This document shows, piece by piece, positions 45,097-54,376 of a DNA stretch of 64,000 nt. Every line of letters begins with the position of its first letter. Within the stretch, counting starts at the first letter, position 1. Source of the DNA: Bradyrhizobium sp. AUGA SZCCT0158 (GTDB lineage: Bacteria; Pseudomonadota; Alphaproteobacteria; Rhizobiales; Xanthobacteraceae); contig NZ_JAFCME010000010.1 of the NCBI RefSeq assembly GCF_018130065.1, forward strand, positions 1 through 64,000, in the 5' to 3' direction. The notes under the pieces are model-generated. The model was not told the origin of the DNA. It did not search any database and worked only from the letters and a program-made list of their open reading frames with translations. Made by a program: the position numbers and the translations under genes.

Positions 45097-45843
45097 GTGT
45101 CTGCACCTGACTGGTTGACGGCGCGGCCGGTCGCCCATCGCGGCCTGCATGATGCCGCGCGCGGCATCCTCGAGAACATGCCGGGCGCGGTGCAGGCGGC
45201 GATCGCAGGAAACTTCTCGATCGAGGTCGATATCCAGCTCACCGCCGATGGCGAGGCGATGGTGCACCATGACAATGCGCTCGGCCGGCTCACCGAGGGC
45301 TCGGGCGCGTTGCTCGGCAAGACCGCGGCCGAACTGAAGGCCGTGAAGTTCAAGAACACGCCGGAGCGGATGATGACGCTCAGCGACCTCTGCGCGCTGG
45401 TCGCCGGCCGCGTACCGCTGGTGATCGAGGTCAAAAGCCATTTCGATGGCGATCGCAGGCTGGTGAAGCGGATGGCCGAGGTGCTCGCCACCTATTCCGG
45501 ACCCGCAGTCGGCATGTCGTTCGACCCCGACCAGGTGCTGGCGCTGCGCGAATTGATCCCCTCGCTGCCCCGCGGCATCGTGGCCGAGCGCGAATATACC
45601 GAGGACGAATGGCCGGAGGCGTCGGCGGCGCAGCGCCGGGGCATGACCCATCTGCGCCACGCCTTCCGCACCCGGCCGCATTTCGTCGCCTATTGGGTCA
45701 ACGAACTGCCGGCGGCCGCGCCCTGGATCGCCCGCAATATTTTCGGCCTGCCGCTGCTGACCTGGACCGTGCGCACGCCGGACCAGCGCGCCAGCGCCGC
45801 CCGATATGCCGACCAGATGATCTTTGAGGGGTTTGTTCCTTGA
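45097..45843 (+). CDS. Glycerophosphodiester phosphodiesterase
   Basis: 248 residues starting at GTG 45097. Cytoplasmic GDPD-family TIM barrel: HRGLHD (His14, Arg15, His18), IEVDIQLTADG with Glu43 and Asp45 for metal, and VHHD. Splits glycerophosphodiesters into glycerol-3-phosphate and alcohol. No signal peptide, so it works on imported or internal substrates. Downstream of the Rid gene. Confidence 0.92.
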   Translation: MSAPDWLTARPVAHRGLHDAARGILENMPGAVQAAIAGNFSIEVDIQLTADGEAMVHHDNALGRLTEGSGALLGKTAAELKAVKFKNTPERMMTLSDLCALVAGRVPLVIEVKSHFDGDRRLVKRMAEVLATYSGPAVGMSFDPDQVLALRELIPSLPRGIVAEREYTEDEWPEASAAQRRGMTHLRHAFRTRPHFVAYWVNELPAAAPWIARNIFGLPLLTWTVRTPDQRASAARYADQMIFEGFVP

Positions 45844-45980
45844 AGTTCCTGCTCGGAGTTTCCCGCCAGGAACCTGATCCGCACCGCATGGCCTTGAAGT
45901 CACGGGCGCAATGCAACATCTTTGCCTGACTTGGTCACCATCGCGATGGCTGATCGCAAGGGACCGGCTGCGAATTCTCG

Positions 45981-47228
45981 ATGGCGTCATCCGAAATCAC
46001 CCTCGAAGCCGTCCCCTCCGCCAGCGATATCCCGGCTGCGGAATGGGACGCCTGCGCCAATCCGAAGGGCGATCCGAACAGCCTCGAAAACCTCGACACG
46101 CTGGCTTCACCCGGCGCGTCAGGTGATTCGTGCGCCGACTCAAAACCTGCCTATAACCCGTTCGTTTCACATGCCTTTTTTGCCGCCGCCGAGGCCTCCG
46201 GCTCGGCCTGCGCCCGCACCGGGTGGGGTCCGCGGCATCTGCTCGCCCGGCTCGATGGCAAGATCGCCGGCATCGTTCCCTGTTATCTGAAATCTCATTC
46301 GCAGGGCGAGTATGTTTTCGACCGCGGCTGGGCCGACGCGTATGAGCGCGCCGGTGGCCGCTATTATCCAAAGCTGCAGGCCTCGGTGCCGTTTACGCCC
46401 GCCACCGGTCCACGCCTGCTGATCCGCGGCGACGTCGACCACGAGCGGATCGGGACGGCGCTCTCGCAAGGTCTGATGGCGCTGTGCAACGCCACCAACG
46501 CCTCTTCCGTGCACGTGACGTTTGCCCCCGAGGCGGAAGCGAAGTTTCTCGGCGCCCAGGGATTCCTGCAGCGCACCGACCAGCAGTTCCACTGGCACAA
46601 TGACGGCTACAAGACCTTTGATGATTTCTTGGGATCGCTGAACTCCCGCCACCGCAAGGCGATCAAGCGCGAGCGGCGCGAGGCCGTCTCCGCCGGCATC
46701 ACCATCCACCGCCTGACCGGAGCTGGTATCACCGAGGAGGCCTGGGACGCCTTCTTTGCGTTCTACATGGAGACCGGCTCGCGCAAATGGGGCCGGCCCT
46801 ACCTCACGCGAAAATTCTTCTCGCTGATCGGCGAGAGCATGAGCCGGGACGTACTGCTGGTGATGGCGCGGCGGGGCGGTCGCTGGATCGCCGGCGCCAT
46901 CAATTTCATCGGCGGCGATACCCTGTTTGGCCGCAACTGGGGCGCGGTCGAGCATCATCCGTTCCTGCATTTCGAGGTCTGCTATTATCAGGCCATCGAG
47001 TTTGCGATCGAGCGCGGCCTGAAAACGGTGGAAGCTGGCGCCCAGGGCGAGCACAAGCTGGCGCGCGGATATCTGCCGCAGACGACCTATTCGGCGCATT
47101 ACATCGCCGATCCCGATCTGCGCCGGGCGATCGCGGACTATCTGAAGCGCGAACGCGCCTATGTGGCCGAGGTCGGGCGGGAACTCACCGAGGCGGGGCC
47201 GTTCCGCAAGGCCGCCGACGAGGCTTGA
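45981..47228 (+). CDS. FemAB-like/GNAT acyltransferase (DUF482)
   Basis: 415 residues. PF04339-type: AFFAAAEASGSACARTGWGPRHLL, FDDFLGSLNSRHRKAIKRERREA, WGRPYLTRKFFSLI, and EAGAQGEHKLARGYLP near the C terminus, a family hallmark. Double-GNAT fold; acyl acceptor unknown. After the first strand there is an insertion of about 25 residues (PNSLENLDTLASPGASGDSC), Ser/Asp-rich, which I judge lineage-specific. Possibly same transcript as the HIT gene, 48 bases downstream. Confidence 0.88.
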   Translation: MASSEITLEAVPSASDIPAAEWDACANPKGDPNSLENLDTLASPGASGDSCADSKPAYNPFVSHAFFAAAEASGSACARTGWGPRHLLARLDGKIAGIVPCYLKSHSQGEYVFDRGWADAYERAGGRYYPKLQASVPFTPATGPRLLIRGDVDHERIGTALSQGLMALCNATNASSVHVTFAPEAEAKFLGAQGFLQRTDQQFHWHNDGYKTFDDFLGSLNSRHRKAIKRERREAVSAGITIHRLTGAGITEEAWDAFFAFYMETGSRKWGRPYLTRKFFSLIGESMSRDVLLVMARRGGRWIAGAINFIGGDTLFGRNWGAVEHHPFLHFEVCYYQAIEFAIERGLKTVEAGAQGEHKLARGYLPQTTYSAHYIADPDLRRAIADYLKRERAYVAEVGRELTEAGPFRKAADEA

Positions 47229-47276
47229 CCTTTACAATACCGATCCGAGAATGAGACCAAACCTAAGGGAGCCACC

Positions 47277-47705
47277 ATGTCCGCCGCCTATGACACCAAC
47301 AACATCTTCGCAAAGATCCTGCGCGGCGAGTTTCCCTGCCACAAGGTCTATGAGGACGAGCATGTGTTCGCCTTCCTCGACATCATGCCGCGTTCGCCCG
47401 GCCATACGCTGGTGGTGCCGAAGGCCCCCGCCCGCAACATCCTCGACATCACGCCCGACGACTACGCCCATGTCGCCCGCGGCGCCCACAAGATCGCCGC
47501 CGCCGCGATGAAGGCGTTCAAGGCCGACGGCATCACCATCCAGCAGTTCAACGAACCCGCCGGCGGACAGGTCGTCTTCCACCTCCACATGCACGTGCTG
47601 CCACGCCACGACGGCGTCGCCATGCTGCCGCCCGCCAGCCGCAAGGAAGACGTCAAGGTGCTGGAAGACAACGCGACCAAGCTGATCGCGGCGCTGAAGG
47701 GGTAG
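47277..47705 (+). CDS. HIT-family nucleotide-binding protein
   Basis: 142 residues, histidine-triad motif HLHMHVLPR (His102, His104, His106) with the N-terminal FAKILRGEFPCHKVYEDEHV typical of HINT/HIT-like enzymes. Hydrolyses purine nucleotide phosphoramidates or dinucleotides such as AppppA. Followed directly by a palindromic element. Confidence 0.93.
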   Translation: MSAAYDTNNIFAKILRGEFPCHKVYEDEHVFAFLDIMPRSPGHTLVVPKAPARNILDITPDDYAHVARGAHKIAAAAMKAFKADGITIQQFNEPAGGQVVFHLHMHVLPRHDGVAMLPPASRKEDVKVLEDNATKLIAALKG

Positions 47706-47710
47706 TTACC

Positions 47711-47782
47711 CGTCATTGCGAGCGAAGCGAAGCAATCCACTTGCTGAGATATGGATTGCTTGCTGCGCTCCTCGCAATGACG
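47711..47782. repeat. ATTGCGAG-type palindromic element, second copy
   Basis: CGTCATTGCGAGCG and its mirror CTCGCAATGACG close a 72-base element with internal arms AGCAATCCA and TGGATTGCT. Shares GCGAGCGAAGCGAAGCAATC with the copy at 34443. Between convergent HIT and unknown genes. Confidence 0.8.
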
Positions 47783-47794
47783 GAACTTGGAGTT

Positions 47795-48190
47795 CTATCG
47801 TTGGTCGCCGCGAAACGGTTCTGCGACGACTTGATGGTCGTCTTCGAAAACGATGTATCCCGGCCTGTCGGTAGTAACTTGGGATACTTGATATCCATTC
47901 CTCTCGAGGATGGCGATCAACTCACGCATTTTGGCGATGTGCTCGGTCGCCGTAGGTTTAAGCCAGGATATTCCGGCGGTCTTTTTGCGATAATAACCCT
48001 TCGACTTACTGGTATTGAATCGCTGCGGTACTGCGAGATTGGCGCGGAACCAGGCCAGCAGCCCCTCCAACGGATCTCTGTCCGAAATAGATATGAGAGT
48101 GCCTTCGCGCAGCTCATATGCGGCACCGAAGATGCCTTCCTCGGCACCCGTGTCGGGATGAGAACGCGGCAGAACGAAGCGCAAAAGCAT
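47795..48190 (-). CDS. Hypothetical 131-residue protein next to trmO
   Basis: ATG 48190 with GAGGG upstream. Sequence MLLRFVLPRSHPDTGAEEG and WFRANLAVPQRFNTSKSKGYYR shows a small alpha/beta protein; the segment REGTLISISDRDPLEGLLAWF and the end QVVAEPF suggest no membrane association. I do not recognise the family. It starts 18 bases after the trmO stop in the same direction and may be co-transcribed. Confidence 0.7.
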   Translation of the reverse strand: MLLRFVLPRSHPDTGAEEGIFGAAYELREGTLISISDRDPLEGLLAWFRANLAVPQRFNTSKSKGYYRKKTAGISWLKPTATEHIAKMRELIAILERNGYQVSQVTTDRPGYIVFEDDHQVVAEPFRGDQR

Positions 48191-48207
48191 TTGCCCTCGA
48201 CGATCCT

Positions 48208-48699
48208 TCACTCCGTCTCGAAATCGCCGGCCTGCGGCGGCGCCAGCGGCGTGAATTCGCAGCGGTCCGGTTTCAGGTCGATCAGCGGCGTCTCGTCGAG
48301 GCAATCGAGGCCGCGCACCAGGACCACATTGCCCTCGACGCCGACCAGCTTGACGATGGACGTGCCGATCGGGTTGGGCCGTACCGGCGTGCGCAGCGAG
48401 AATGCGCCGCGCGTATTGCCGTTGTTCTTCGGGCTTTGCAGCACGAGGTCGCGGCGCGACTGGTGCAGCCAGTAGATCACTTCGAGATTGGAATAGAAGT
48501 CGACGCCCTTGATCGCGGGCACCCAGGGCTCGAAAATCTCCAGCCGGCAGACCGGGCCGTCGTGACGGCCCTGCCGCGGGGTTTCCAGCCGCGATTTCCA
48601 GGGCGTGCGGATGCGCCCGATGAAAACCAGGCCGGCGTCGCGCGCCGGCGGCATATCGACGGCGAGTTCGCCTTCGCGGATTTCGCTTTCCCGAACCAT
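48208..48699 (-). CDS. trmO: tRNA m6t6A37 methyltransferase TrmO
   Basis: 163 residues, YaeB/UPF0066 family. The signature [26 protein letters not shown] and [21 protein letters not shown] are present. Methylates N6-threonylcarbamoyladenosine at position 37 of tRNAs using AdoMet. Four bases before the Bug-type gene stop, both leftward, with the Bug gene upstream. Confidence 0.92.
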   Translation of the reverse strand: MVRESEIREGELAVDMPPARDAGLVFIGRIRTPWKSRLETPRQGRHDGPVCRLEIFEPWVPAIKGVDFYSNLEVIYWLHQSRRDLVLQSPKNNGNTRGAFSLRTPVRPNPIGTSIVKLVGVEGNVVLVRGLDCLDETPLIDLKPDRCEFTPLAPPQAGDFETE

Positions 48700-48702
48700 A
48701 TC

Positions 48703-49674
48703 CTAATCCAGTGAGATGTTGAGCGCCTTGATCACGCCCGCCCAGCGCGCGCGATCGGTCGCGATGAACTGGTCGATCTCGGCCGGGTTGCGCGGCCGCA
48801 GCGGCGGAAAGCCGACCTTCTCCAGCGAGGCGCGGAACGTATCATCGCCAAGCGCCTTGTCGAGGCTGGCGGTGATCTTTTGCGCGATATCGTCAGGCAG
48901 TTTTGACGACGCTGAAACGCCGTACCAGACGCTGACGCCGTAGTCCGGATAGCCGCTCTCGGCCATCGTCGGAACGTCGGGCAGATCGGGGATTCGTTGC
49001 GCCGAGCTCACCGCGAGCGCCCGCAGCAACCCGCCCTTCACCGGCGGCAGCGCGGTGCCGAGCGTGTCGAACATCAGCTGGATGTTGCCCGATATCAGAT
49101 CGGTCAGCGCCGGACCTGCGCCCTTGTAGGCGACATGAACCATGTCGACGCCGGCCATCTGCTTGAACATCTCGCCGGCGAGATGAATGGTGCCGCCGGT
49201 GCCGGCCGATCCAAAATTGAGCTTGCCGGGGTTTTGTTTCGCGTAAGCCACGAACTCCGCGACCGTCTTGGCGGGCACGGAAGGATGAACCTCCATGACC
49301 ACAGGCAAATCGGTGATCAGGGCCAGCATGCGAAAATCCCGCTGCGGATCATAGGGCAGCTTCTTGTACAGCATCGGGTTGAGCACGAAGATCGATGCCG
49401 CCGTGAAGAACAGCGTGTAGCCGTCGGGTTCGGCCCGCGCCGCGGCCTCGGCGCCGATCGCGCCCTGCGCGCCGGCCTTGTTCTCGATCACCACCGGCTG
49501 CTTGAGGTCGCGGCTGAGATATTCGCCGACCATGCGGCCGAGCACGTCGGTCGGGCCGCCTGCCGCATAGGGCACGATCAGCTTGATCGCGCGGCTCGGA
49601 TATTCGGCCGCCTGCCCTTGCGGCGCGGCTGTAACCAAACCAAAGGCCAAAGCCGCCACTGCGCGCCAATTCAT
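48703..49674 (-). CDS. Tripartite tricarboxylate (Bug-type) substrate-binding protein
   Basis: 323 residues from ATG 49674 with GAGGAA ahead. Signal peptide about 1-22 (LVTAAPQGQAAE). Bug family: PSRAIKLIVPYAAGGPTDVLGR, VVIENKAGAQGAIGAEAAARA, KLNFGSAGTGGTIHLAGEMF, and the C-terminal FATDRARW. Periplasmic, binds a small anion or aromatic acid. No TctA/TctB membrane genes sit beside it; instead azlC-azlD lie upstream on the same strand. Confidence 0.92.
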   Translation of the reverse strand: MNWRAVAALAFGLVTAAPQGQAAEYPSRAIKLIVPYAAGGPTDVLGRMVGEYLSRDLKQPVVIENKAGAQGAIGAEAAARAEPDGYTLFFTAASIFVLNPMLYKKLPYDPQRDFRMLALITDLPVVMEVHPSVPAKTVAEFVAYAKQNPGKLNFGSAGTGGTIHLAGEMFKQMAGVDMVHVAYKGAGPALTDLISGNIQLMFDTLGTALPPVKGGLLRALAVSSAQRIPDLPDVPTMAESGYPDYGVSVWYGVSASSKLPDDIAQKITASLDKALGDDTFRASLEKVGFPPLRPRNPAEIDQFIATDRARWAGVIKALNISLD

Positions 49675-49732
49675 GCTGTTCCTCGCCGTTTCTGAGTTGG
49701 AGGAACAGTACCGGATTATGCGGCACCTGCAA

Positions 49733-50089
49733 TCAACCGAGCCACCATTTTCCCGCCACCAACGCGACCTCGCCCGAAACGACGCCGGCAAAGATCGACC
49801 GCCGCGTCAGCATGAACACCGCAAAGCCTGCGGCGACCGCGCCGTAGCGCAGCCAGTCCGGCACGCTCGCGAGCGCGCCCGGCGGCTGCACCAGGATCTG
49901 CGCGATGACGCCGGCGAGGATCGCGGTCGCCACCGCCCTCACCCAGATCAGCGCTTCCGAGCCCTCGTCGACGCCGCCGCCGAGCCACAGCCCGAGCATG
50001 CGCCAGACCTCGTTGGGCAGGAAACCTGCGACGACAAGCACCAGCAGCGCGTGGGGGTCACCCAGAAAATTTGCGAGCCAGTCGCTCAT
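49733..50089 (-). CDS. azlD: AzlD branched-chain amino acid exporter small subunit
   Basis: 118 residues, about three to four hydrophobic segments (LVLVVAGFLPNEVWRML, WVRAVATAILAGVIAQI, YGAVAAGFAVFMLTRR). Partner of AzlC in export of branched-chain amino acids. Its ATG overlaps the azlC stop as ATGA, the usual coupled order. Confidence 0.9.
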   Translation of the reverse strand: MSDWLANFLGDPHALLVLVVAGFLPNEVWRMLGLWLGGGVDEGSEALIWVRAVATAILAGVIAQILVQPPGALASVPDWLRYGAVAAGFAVFMLTRRSIFAGVVSGEVALVAGKWWLG

Positions 50090-50823
50090 GCGCGCGCCCG
50101 CCACCAGTGCGCGCCGTAGGCGATCGTGCCCGCGCTGACACCGCTGATCAGGATATCGACGCCGGTCTGCAGAGTTGCGACGAGCGGATACAGCGCGAGC
50201 CCGAGCACCAGCGCCAGCACGTCCGATATCTGCCGGCAGTTGCGCGCGGTGGAAAGCAGGAACGCCAGCGGCGTCAACATCAGGATCGCCGCGGCGAACA
50301 GCACCGGCAGATTGGCGGCCAGGCCGTAGCCGACCGTGGTCGCGACCAGACAGACCAAGAGAAGTCCGCAGCCGAGCCCATGCGTGAACGCGATGCGCCG
50401 CTCGCGCGGCACCAGCGGCAACAGCCGGTGGCACTCGACCCAGAGCGTGACGGCGATGAAATGCGCCGCGAGCAAGAGATGACGACGCTTGGTGCCTGAT
50501 GTCCGCATGGTCGGCAGCACCGACACCACCATCGGAAACAGCCTGATGGCGCTGACGGCGACCGCGATCGCGGCCTGCACCACCGTTGCCCCCGAGCCCA
50601 GCGTCGTAATCAGGATGATCTGTGCCGGGCCCGCCCAGACCAGAACCGTGCTGCCGAGCACCCACCCCAGGCTGAAATGGCTGTCATGCGCCAGCGCGCC
50701 GATGCCGACATAGGTCGCAAACAGCACCAGGGTCAGAACCGTCGTCGCAACCGAGCGCATCCCCAATGCGAAGGCGCGCAACGGGCTTTGCCATGTCACG
50801 GAGTCGAGCGGAGGGAGCGCCAC
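50086..50823 (-). CDS. azlC: AzlC branched-chain amino acid exporter large subunit
   Basis: 245 residues, AzlC family: LVLFATYVGIGALAHDSHFSL, VLVWAGPAQIILITTLGSG, and AIRLFPMVVSVLPTMR. Multi-pass permease, first gene of the azlC-azlD-Bug run. The family hallmark is the N-terminal half with the double-repeat topology. Amino acid specificity not determined. Confidence 0.92.
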   Translation of the reverse strand: MALPPLDSVTWQSPLRAFALGMRSVATTVLTLVLFATYVGIGALAHDSHFSLGWVLGSTVLVWAGPAQIILITTLGSGATVVQAAIAVAVSAIRLFPMVVSVLPTMRTSGTKRRHLLLAAHFIAVTLWVECHRLLPLVPRERRIAFTHGLGCGLLLVCLVATTVGYGLAANLPVLFAAAILMLTPLAFLLSTARNCRQISDVLALVLGLALYPLVATLQTGVDILISGVSAGTIAYGAHWWRARA

Positions 50824-50929
50824 GTAAAGCCGGCCGGGGGTGAATCCTGGCAGGCATAACGGGAGTGAAACAAGGCGCCGTCAAGCGCGGCCCGCCTCAG
50901 GGCTGGCATGCAGCCGCGCGTCCGCGGCC

Positions 50930-51361
50930 TTACGACGCCGCCATCCGCCCGACGGCGTCATCGTAATTGCCCAGCACGCGCTCTTCGAGATCGGTATCGC
51001 AATATTCGACCACCTCGGCGATCTTGTCGCCGCGAAATTTGAACACGAAGCAGTATTCGTTGTTGTAGCGCTGGCCGCGCTTGGTCTGCACGTCGCCGCG
51101 CACTTCGGCCACCACGTAATCGCCCTCGGCGACCAGATTGATGGCGTGCGCCCGATACTCGGTCGCGAACAGCGCAAACAGCGGTTTCAGCAGCTTGGTG
51201 CGGACCTCTTCCTGTCCGCTAAAGCGTTTCGACCAGCTGCTGTGGCCCGGAAAGCGCCAGACATAGTCAGGATGCACGGACGCCCCGAACACGCTGCGAT
51301 CGCCGGTCTCCAGCGCCTGATAGATGCGGCGAATGGTATCCTTGTTCTCGATGGTTCCCAT
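50930..51361 (-). CDS. NTF2-like/SnoaL-type protein
   Basis: 143 residues from ATG 51361 with GGAG ahead. Cone-shaped NTF2 fold: RRIYQALETGDRSVFGASVHPDYVWRFPGHS, AHAINLVAEGDYVVAEVRGD, YNNEYCFVFKFRGDKIAEVVEYCDT. This fold is used by ketosteroid isomerases, SnoaL cyclases and many domains of unknown activity; no catalytic set can be assigned. Confidence 0.85.
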   Translation of the reverse strand: MGTIENKDTIRRIYQALETGDRSVFGASVHPDYVWRFPGHSSWSKRFSGQEEVRTKLLKPLFALFATEYRAHAINLVAEGDYVVAEVRGDVQTKRGQRYNNEYCFVFKFRGDKIAEVVEYCDTDLEERVLGNYDDAVGRMAAS

Positions 51362-51455
51362 GTTGAATTCTCCGTTGTGGGTGCAACGGTGATGCCTGAG
51401 CCGCACTCTATTCGTCCAATCGATCGATTGTATAATCGCCATCCACCAGGTGAAT

Positions 51456-52439
51456 TCACCCCGGCACGCCCCTGTTCCGCAGCACAAAGCACGCCCCGCC
51501 GGCGCGGCGGATGCGGTTGCAGAGATCATCCGCGGCCGGCCGCGTGTCCGCGCCGATCCGCACCTGGTAGAAGGCTCGGGTACCGCGGCTGCGCATCACG
51601 GAACTGAGCAGGCTCGGGTCCTGGTCGCCGATCACAGCACTCAGTCGCTTCATCGCGCGCGCATACATGGCCAGCGCCTTGTCGCGGTTGAAGCCAGCAG
51701 CGAGCTGCACGCCCCACAATTTCGCGGCGGAGAGCGTGATGCGCTGTTCGAGGCCCGTCACGAAGGGATTGGGCGCGCGCTTGAGCAAGGCCATCAGTTC
51801 GCGGCAACTGGACGCTGGCGCGGCTTCCGGCATCTTGCCGTTCCGTCCCGCGGTCGCCCACTCCTCGACCGTTGAGCCGGTGATGGCGACGACGTAGTTG
51901 CGGGTTTCCTGCGGCATGTATCCCGTGCCGGCGAGCCATTCCTGCACCCGCCTCGGGCCGGCATTATAGGCCGCCGTAGCTAAGCCGAGATTGCCGAACT
52001 GATCGCGCAACTCGCTGAGGAACTCGGCGGATTTCGGTAGTGCCTGCACGGGATCGAAGGGATCGAGCAGCCGCCGCTCGTTCGCGGTTCCCGGCATGAA
52101 CTGCGCGATGCCCTGCGCGCGCTGGCCGCTCCTGGTCATCGGCCCCACCGCATCGGATTGAAAGCGGCTCTCCTGCCAGATCACGCGCGCGAAGAATTCC
52201 AGCGGCAGGTTTGCCGCCCTCGCCGCCGATTCCACCATCAGGCACAGCGCCTCGCGCGTATTGCTCTCGCGCGCGGTCTCCTTGGGCTTCTCTGCAGGTG
52301 TCGCTTCTGGGGGCGCTGCTGGTTCCTCGACACTTGGCCGCGCCGCCTCAGATTTTGTGTCTTCGGCAGCAGCCTGCCCCAGGCAAGCCAGCGTCGCCAA
52401 CATGCACAATCCAGTGCGAAGCCTTCGACCTGTTCCCAC
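51456..52439 (-). CDS. Lytic transglycosylase with SPOR-like C terminus
   Basis: 327 residues, GTG 52439 (ATG 52403 possible). Signal peptide (LCMLATLACLGQAAA), a Pro/Ala/Glu linker, SLT domain with catalytic Glu90 in VIWQESRFQS, AQGIAQFMPGTANER and AAYNAGPRRVQEWLAGTG. The C-terminal FYQVRIGADTRPAADDLCNRIRRAG is SPOR-like and binds denuded septal peptidoglycan. Cuts murein glycan strands in the periplasm. Confidence 0.9.
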   Translation of the reverse strand: MGTGRRLRTGLCMLATLACLGQAAAEDTKSEAARPSVEEPAAPPEATPAEKPKETARESNTREALCLMVESAARAANLPLEFFARVIWQESRFQSDAVGPMTRSGQRAQGIAQFMPGTANERRLLDPFDPVQALPKSAEFLSELRDQFGNLGLATAAYNAGPRRVQEWLAGTGYMPQETRNYVVAITGSTVEEWATAGRNGKMPEAAPASSCRELMALLKRAPNPFVTGLEQRITLSAAKLWGVQLAAGFNRDKALAMYARAMKRLSAVIGDQDPSLLSSVMRSRGTRAFYQVRIGADTRPAADDLCNRIRRAGGACFVLRNRGVPG

Positions 52440-52743
52440 CGTACTACGACCCTGAAAATTGAGGAACTTAGCCCTAATATTTCAAATAGTTTCAGTGATT
52501 CGTGGAAAAATCCGATCAACTGCAATTCGCACGAACAAATTGACGCGTGCGTCCCGTCCTTGCGGAAGGCTGGTCATTTCGGGCCTGCCACCGTTGAGGA
52601 CGAACCACTCGTCCGCCCCACGATCAGGGCCTCGCGCGCGCGCCGGGAATGCGAAGCCGAAATTGCCGACCGCGAGGCAATTGGCCCCGAAATCGTCAAT
52701 ACCGAAAGCCACCCACAACCAATCGCAGCTGACGGTGACAGGC
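52440..52743. other. Gene-free interval upstream of the transglycosylase
   Basis: About 300 bases without a supported gene. It should hold the promoter of the leftward transglycosylase gene; the AT-rich patch around 52470-52510 is the likeliest place. The open frame at 52482-52745 minus has no ribosome binding site or family. Confidence 0.35.
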
Positions 52744-52914
52744 ATGATGGCATTCTTCGAGCGTCTCCTGAATACGTCGATCTATGCTCCGCGCGGAATA
52801 TGCCTTTTGTGGGAACCCGAACTGATCTGGCTGCACGTCGTATCGGACGCGGCGATCGCGCTGGCGTACTTTTCGATCCCGTTCGCGCTCGCGATCTTCG
52901 TTTCAAAACGCCGA
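52744..52914 (+). pseudogene. Truncated N terminus of an ethylene-receptor-like sensor kinase
   Basis: 57 codons from ATG 52744: MMAFFERLLNTSIYAPRG and CLLWEPELIWLHVVSDAAIA, then [19 protein letters not shown]. This is the first part of the membrane sensor domain of ETR1-like bacterial hybrid histidine kinases (compare [20 protein letters not shown] in plant ETR1, from memory). The frame then runs on without helices two and three, which carry the Cys and His copper ligands, and no kinase domains follow. After SKRR the sequence changes character and is antisense to a small leftward gene. Thus a fragment left by deletion or rearrangement. Confidence 0.65.
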
Positions 52915-52983
52915 GGCTACACGGAGAATTCGATCATTCACCATGGCCGGCTTGATCCGGGGTGTCCTGCTGCTTGCCAAGCC

Positions 52984-53268
52984 CTACCGGCGCTCGGATC
53001 TCGCAACGCTGATCGGGACGGCGCTGGCAGGTCCGGTCGGCGTGGCGGTGCGATAGGTTGTCTCGAAATGCTTGAACGAGCCGTTCGTCATCGCGGGATC
53101 GTCTGCCCGGCTGATGCACAGCGACCCGTGTTTCGCGCACCAGGCCGTGTAGGTCCCCTTCAATCTGGATTCGATTGCGGCGCCTTCAGCGAAGGATGGT
53201 CCATCGACGGCGCCAGCCAGCACGAATCCAATCGACAGCAATCTGGATATTGAGACGCGTCCAACCAT
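52984..53268 (-). CDS. Hypothetical exported small protein
   Basis: 94 residues from ATG 53268, with AGGGG upstream. Signal peptide RLLSIGFVLAGAVDGPSFA. Mature part has a two-cysteine segment TAWCAKHGSLCIS that could form a small disulfide loop, and HFETTYR. The C-terminal 30 residues (Thr/Ala/Pro/Ser/Arg-rich) look unlike a folded domain and may arise from a junction near 52990. It starts 10 bases after the TPR gene stop. Family unknown. Confidence 0.5.
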   Translation of the reverse strand: MVGRVSISRLLSIGFVLAGAVDGPSFAEGAAIESRLKGTYTAWCAKHGSLCISRADDPAMTNGSFKHFETTYRTATPTGPASAVPISVARSERR

Positions 53269-53278
53269 AATCTTACCC

Positions 53279-54376
53279 CTAGAGTGAGCCACTGACCTTC
53301 TCGAAGCAGGAATTCAGGGCCATGCAGGCTTGAATTGCCTTTCTGAGATCCTCCGACGGCTGACCGTCGAGCGGGACTTCCGGAAAGCCGTTCTGACGCA
53401 GAAATATTTGCGCCCGCAAGAACGAGCGGCGACCGCCCGCCTCCAAGGCATTGACCGCTTCCACCGCCGCATCGTTAAACCGCTTCAGGCGGACCGAGAC
53501 GAATGCTCGCTGCATTCGAAACTTCGCGAGTTCGTCGCCGCCGATCGCATATTTCGGCGGACCGCCGCTGATCGGTCCCAGAAGCGTGTCGTAGTCAGCC
53601 AGCGCCGCCTTGTCGTCGCCAAGGATTTCGTTTGCGATAGCCCGGGCGCTCACCAGATCGTATCGCCCCGGATCCTGCTTGAGCGCTTCGGTCAAGTCGG
53701 TCACCGCCTGCCGCGCGTTACCCGCTCTGATGTTGGCGTTGCCGCGGAGCGCGAGCAGATTGGGATCGCGACTGTCCTCCGCGAGCAGGACATCCAGATC
53801 GGCGATAGCTTCCTTAGCCCGCCCTGCGTCCATCAACAGTTTCGCACGCGACTTCCGCGAATAGCGATGCTTGGGAAACGCTGACACAATCTTGTCGAAC
53901 GCGCGCAACGCTTGTGTTTCGCTCGTGAGCAGGAAACGTGTCGCGTTCGATGCCTGAATGTTCGCATCGTCAGGCCGTTGTTGCAGCGCGATTGCAAATT
54001 CGCGTTCGGCGCGGGCGTTGTCCCCGGCCGACATCGCCAGGCGCGCGACAAGATGACGAATATCCACGTCGTCCAGGGCGAGTTTCAACGCTTCATCAGC
54101 CTCGACGAATGCGTTCTGCTTGTCTCCCATATCAATGTAGAACTGGGCACGGCTGAGGCGCGCGGCCGCCTGCTGCCCGACATCACCGCCCGCGGCGAGT
54201 TCCGGCAACTGGCACGCTTTGCCCCCTGTATATTTTGCGAGCATGCAGGGATTGGGGCGCAGCTCAATGAAACCTGCCTCCGGCTGCTCAGACTCTGCCG
54301 CCTGTGCCGGCACAGACCCAAGTGCCCCGGCCATGACGATGGCCGCACAACATCCGATCGACTTAAGCTGCCTCAT
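53279..54376 (-). CDS. Exported TPR protein, downstream of a pair
   Basis: 365 residues. ATG 54376 overlaps the TGA of the upstream TPR gene as TGATG; a GTG at 54385 is an alternative. Signal peptide (KSIGCCAAIVMAGALGSVPAQAA). About eight TPR-like helix pairs (RAQFYIDMGDKQNAFVEADEALKL, AREFAIALQQRPDDANIQ, ADLDVLLAEDSRDPNLL). C terminus AIQACMALNSCF shares an ACM-x4-C motif with its partner. Periplasmic protein-protein scaffold; partner unknown. Confidence 0.8.
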   Translation of the reverse strand: MRQLKSIGCCAAIVMAGALGSVPAQAAESEQPEAGFIELRPNPCMLAKYTGGKACQLPELAAGGDVGQQAAARLSRAQFYIDMGDKQNAFVEADEALKLALDDVDIRHLVARLAMSAGDNARAEREFAIALQQRPDDANIQASNATRFLLTSETQALRAFDKIVSAFPKHRYSRKSRAKLLMDAGRAKEAIADLDVLLAEDSRDPNLLALRGNANIRAGNARQAVTDLTEALKQDPGRYDLVSARAIANEILGDDKAALADYDTLLGPISGGPPKYAIGGDELAKFRMQRAFVSVRLKRFNDAAVEAVNALEAGGRRSFLRAQIFLRQNGFPEVPLDGQPSEDLRKAIQACMALNSCFEKVSGSL

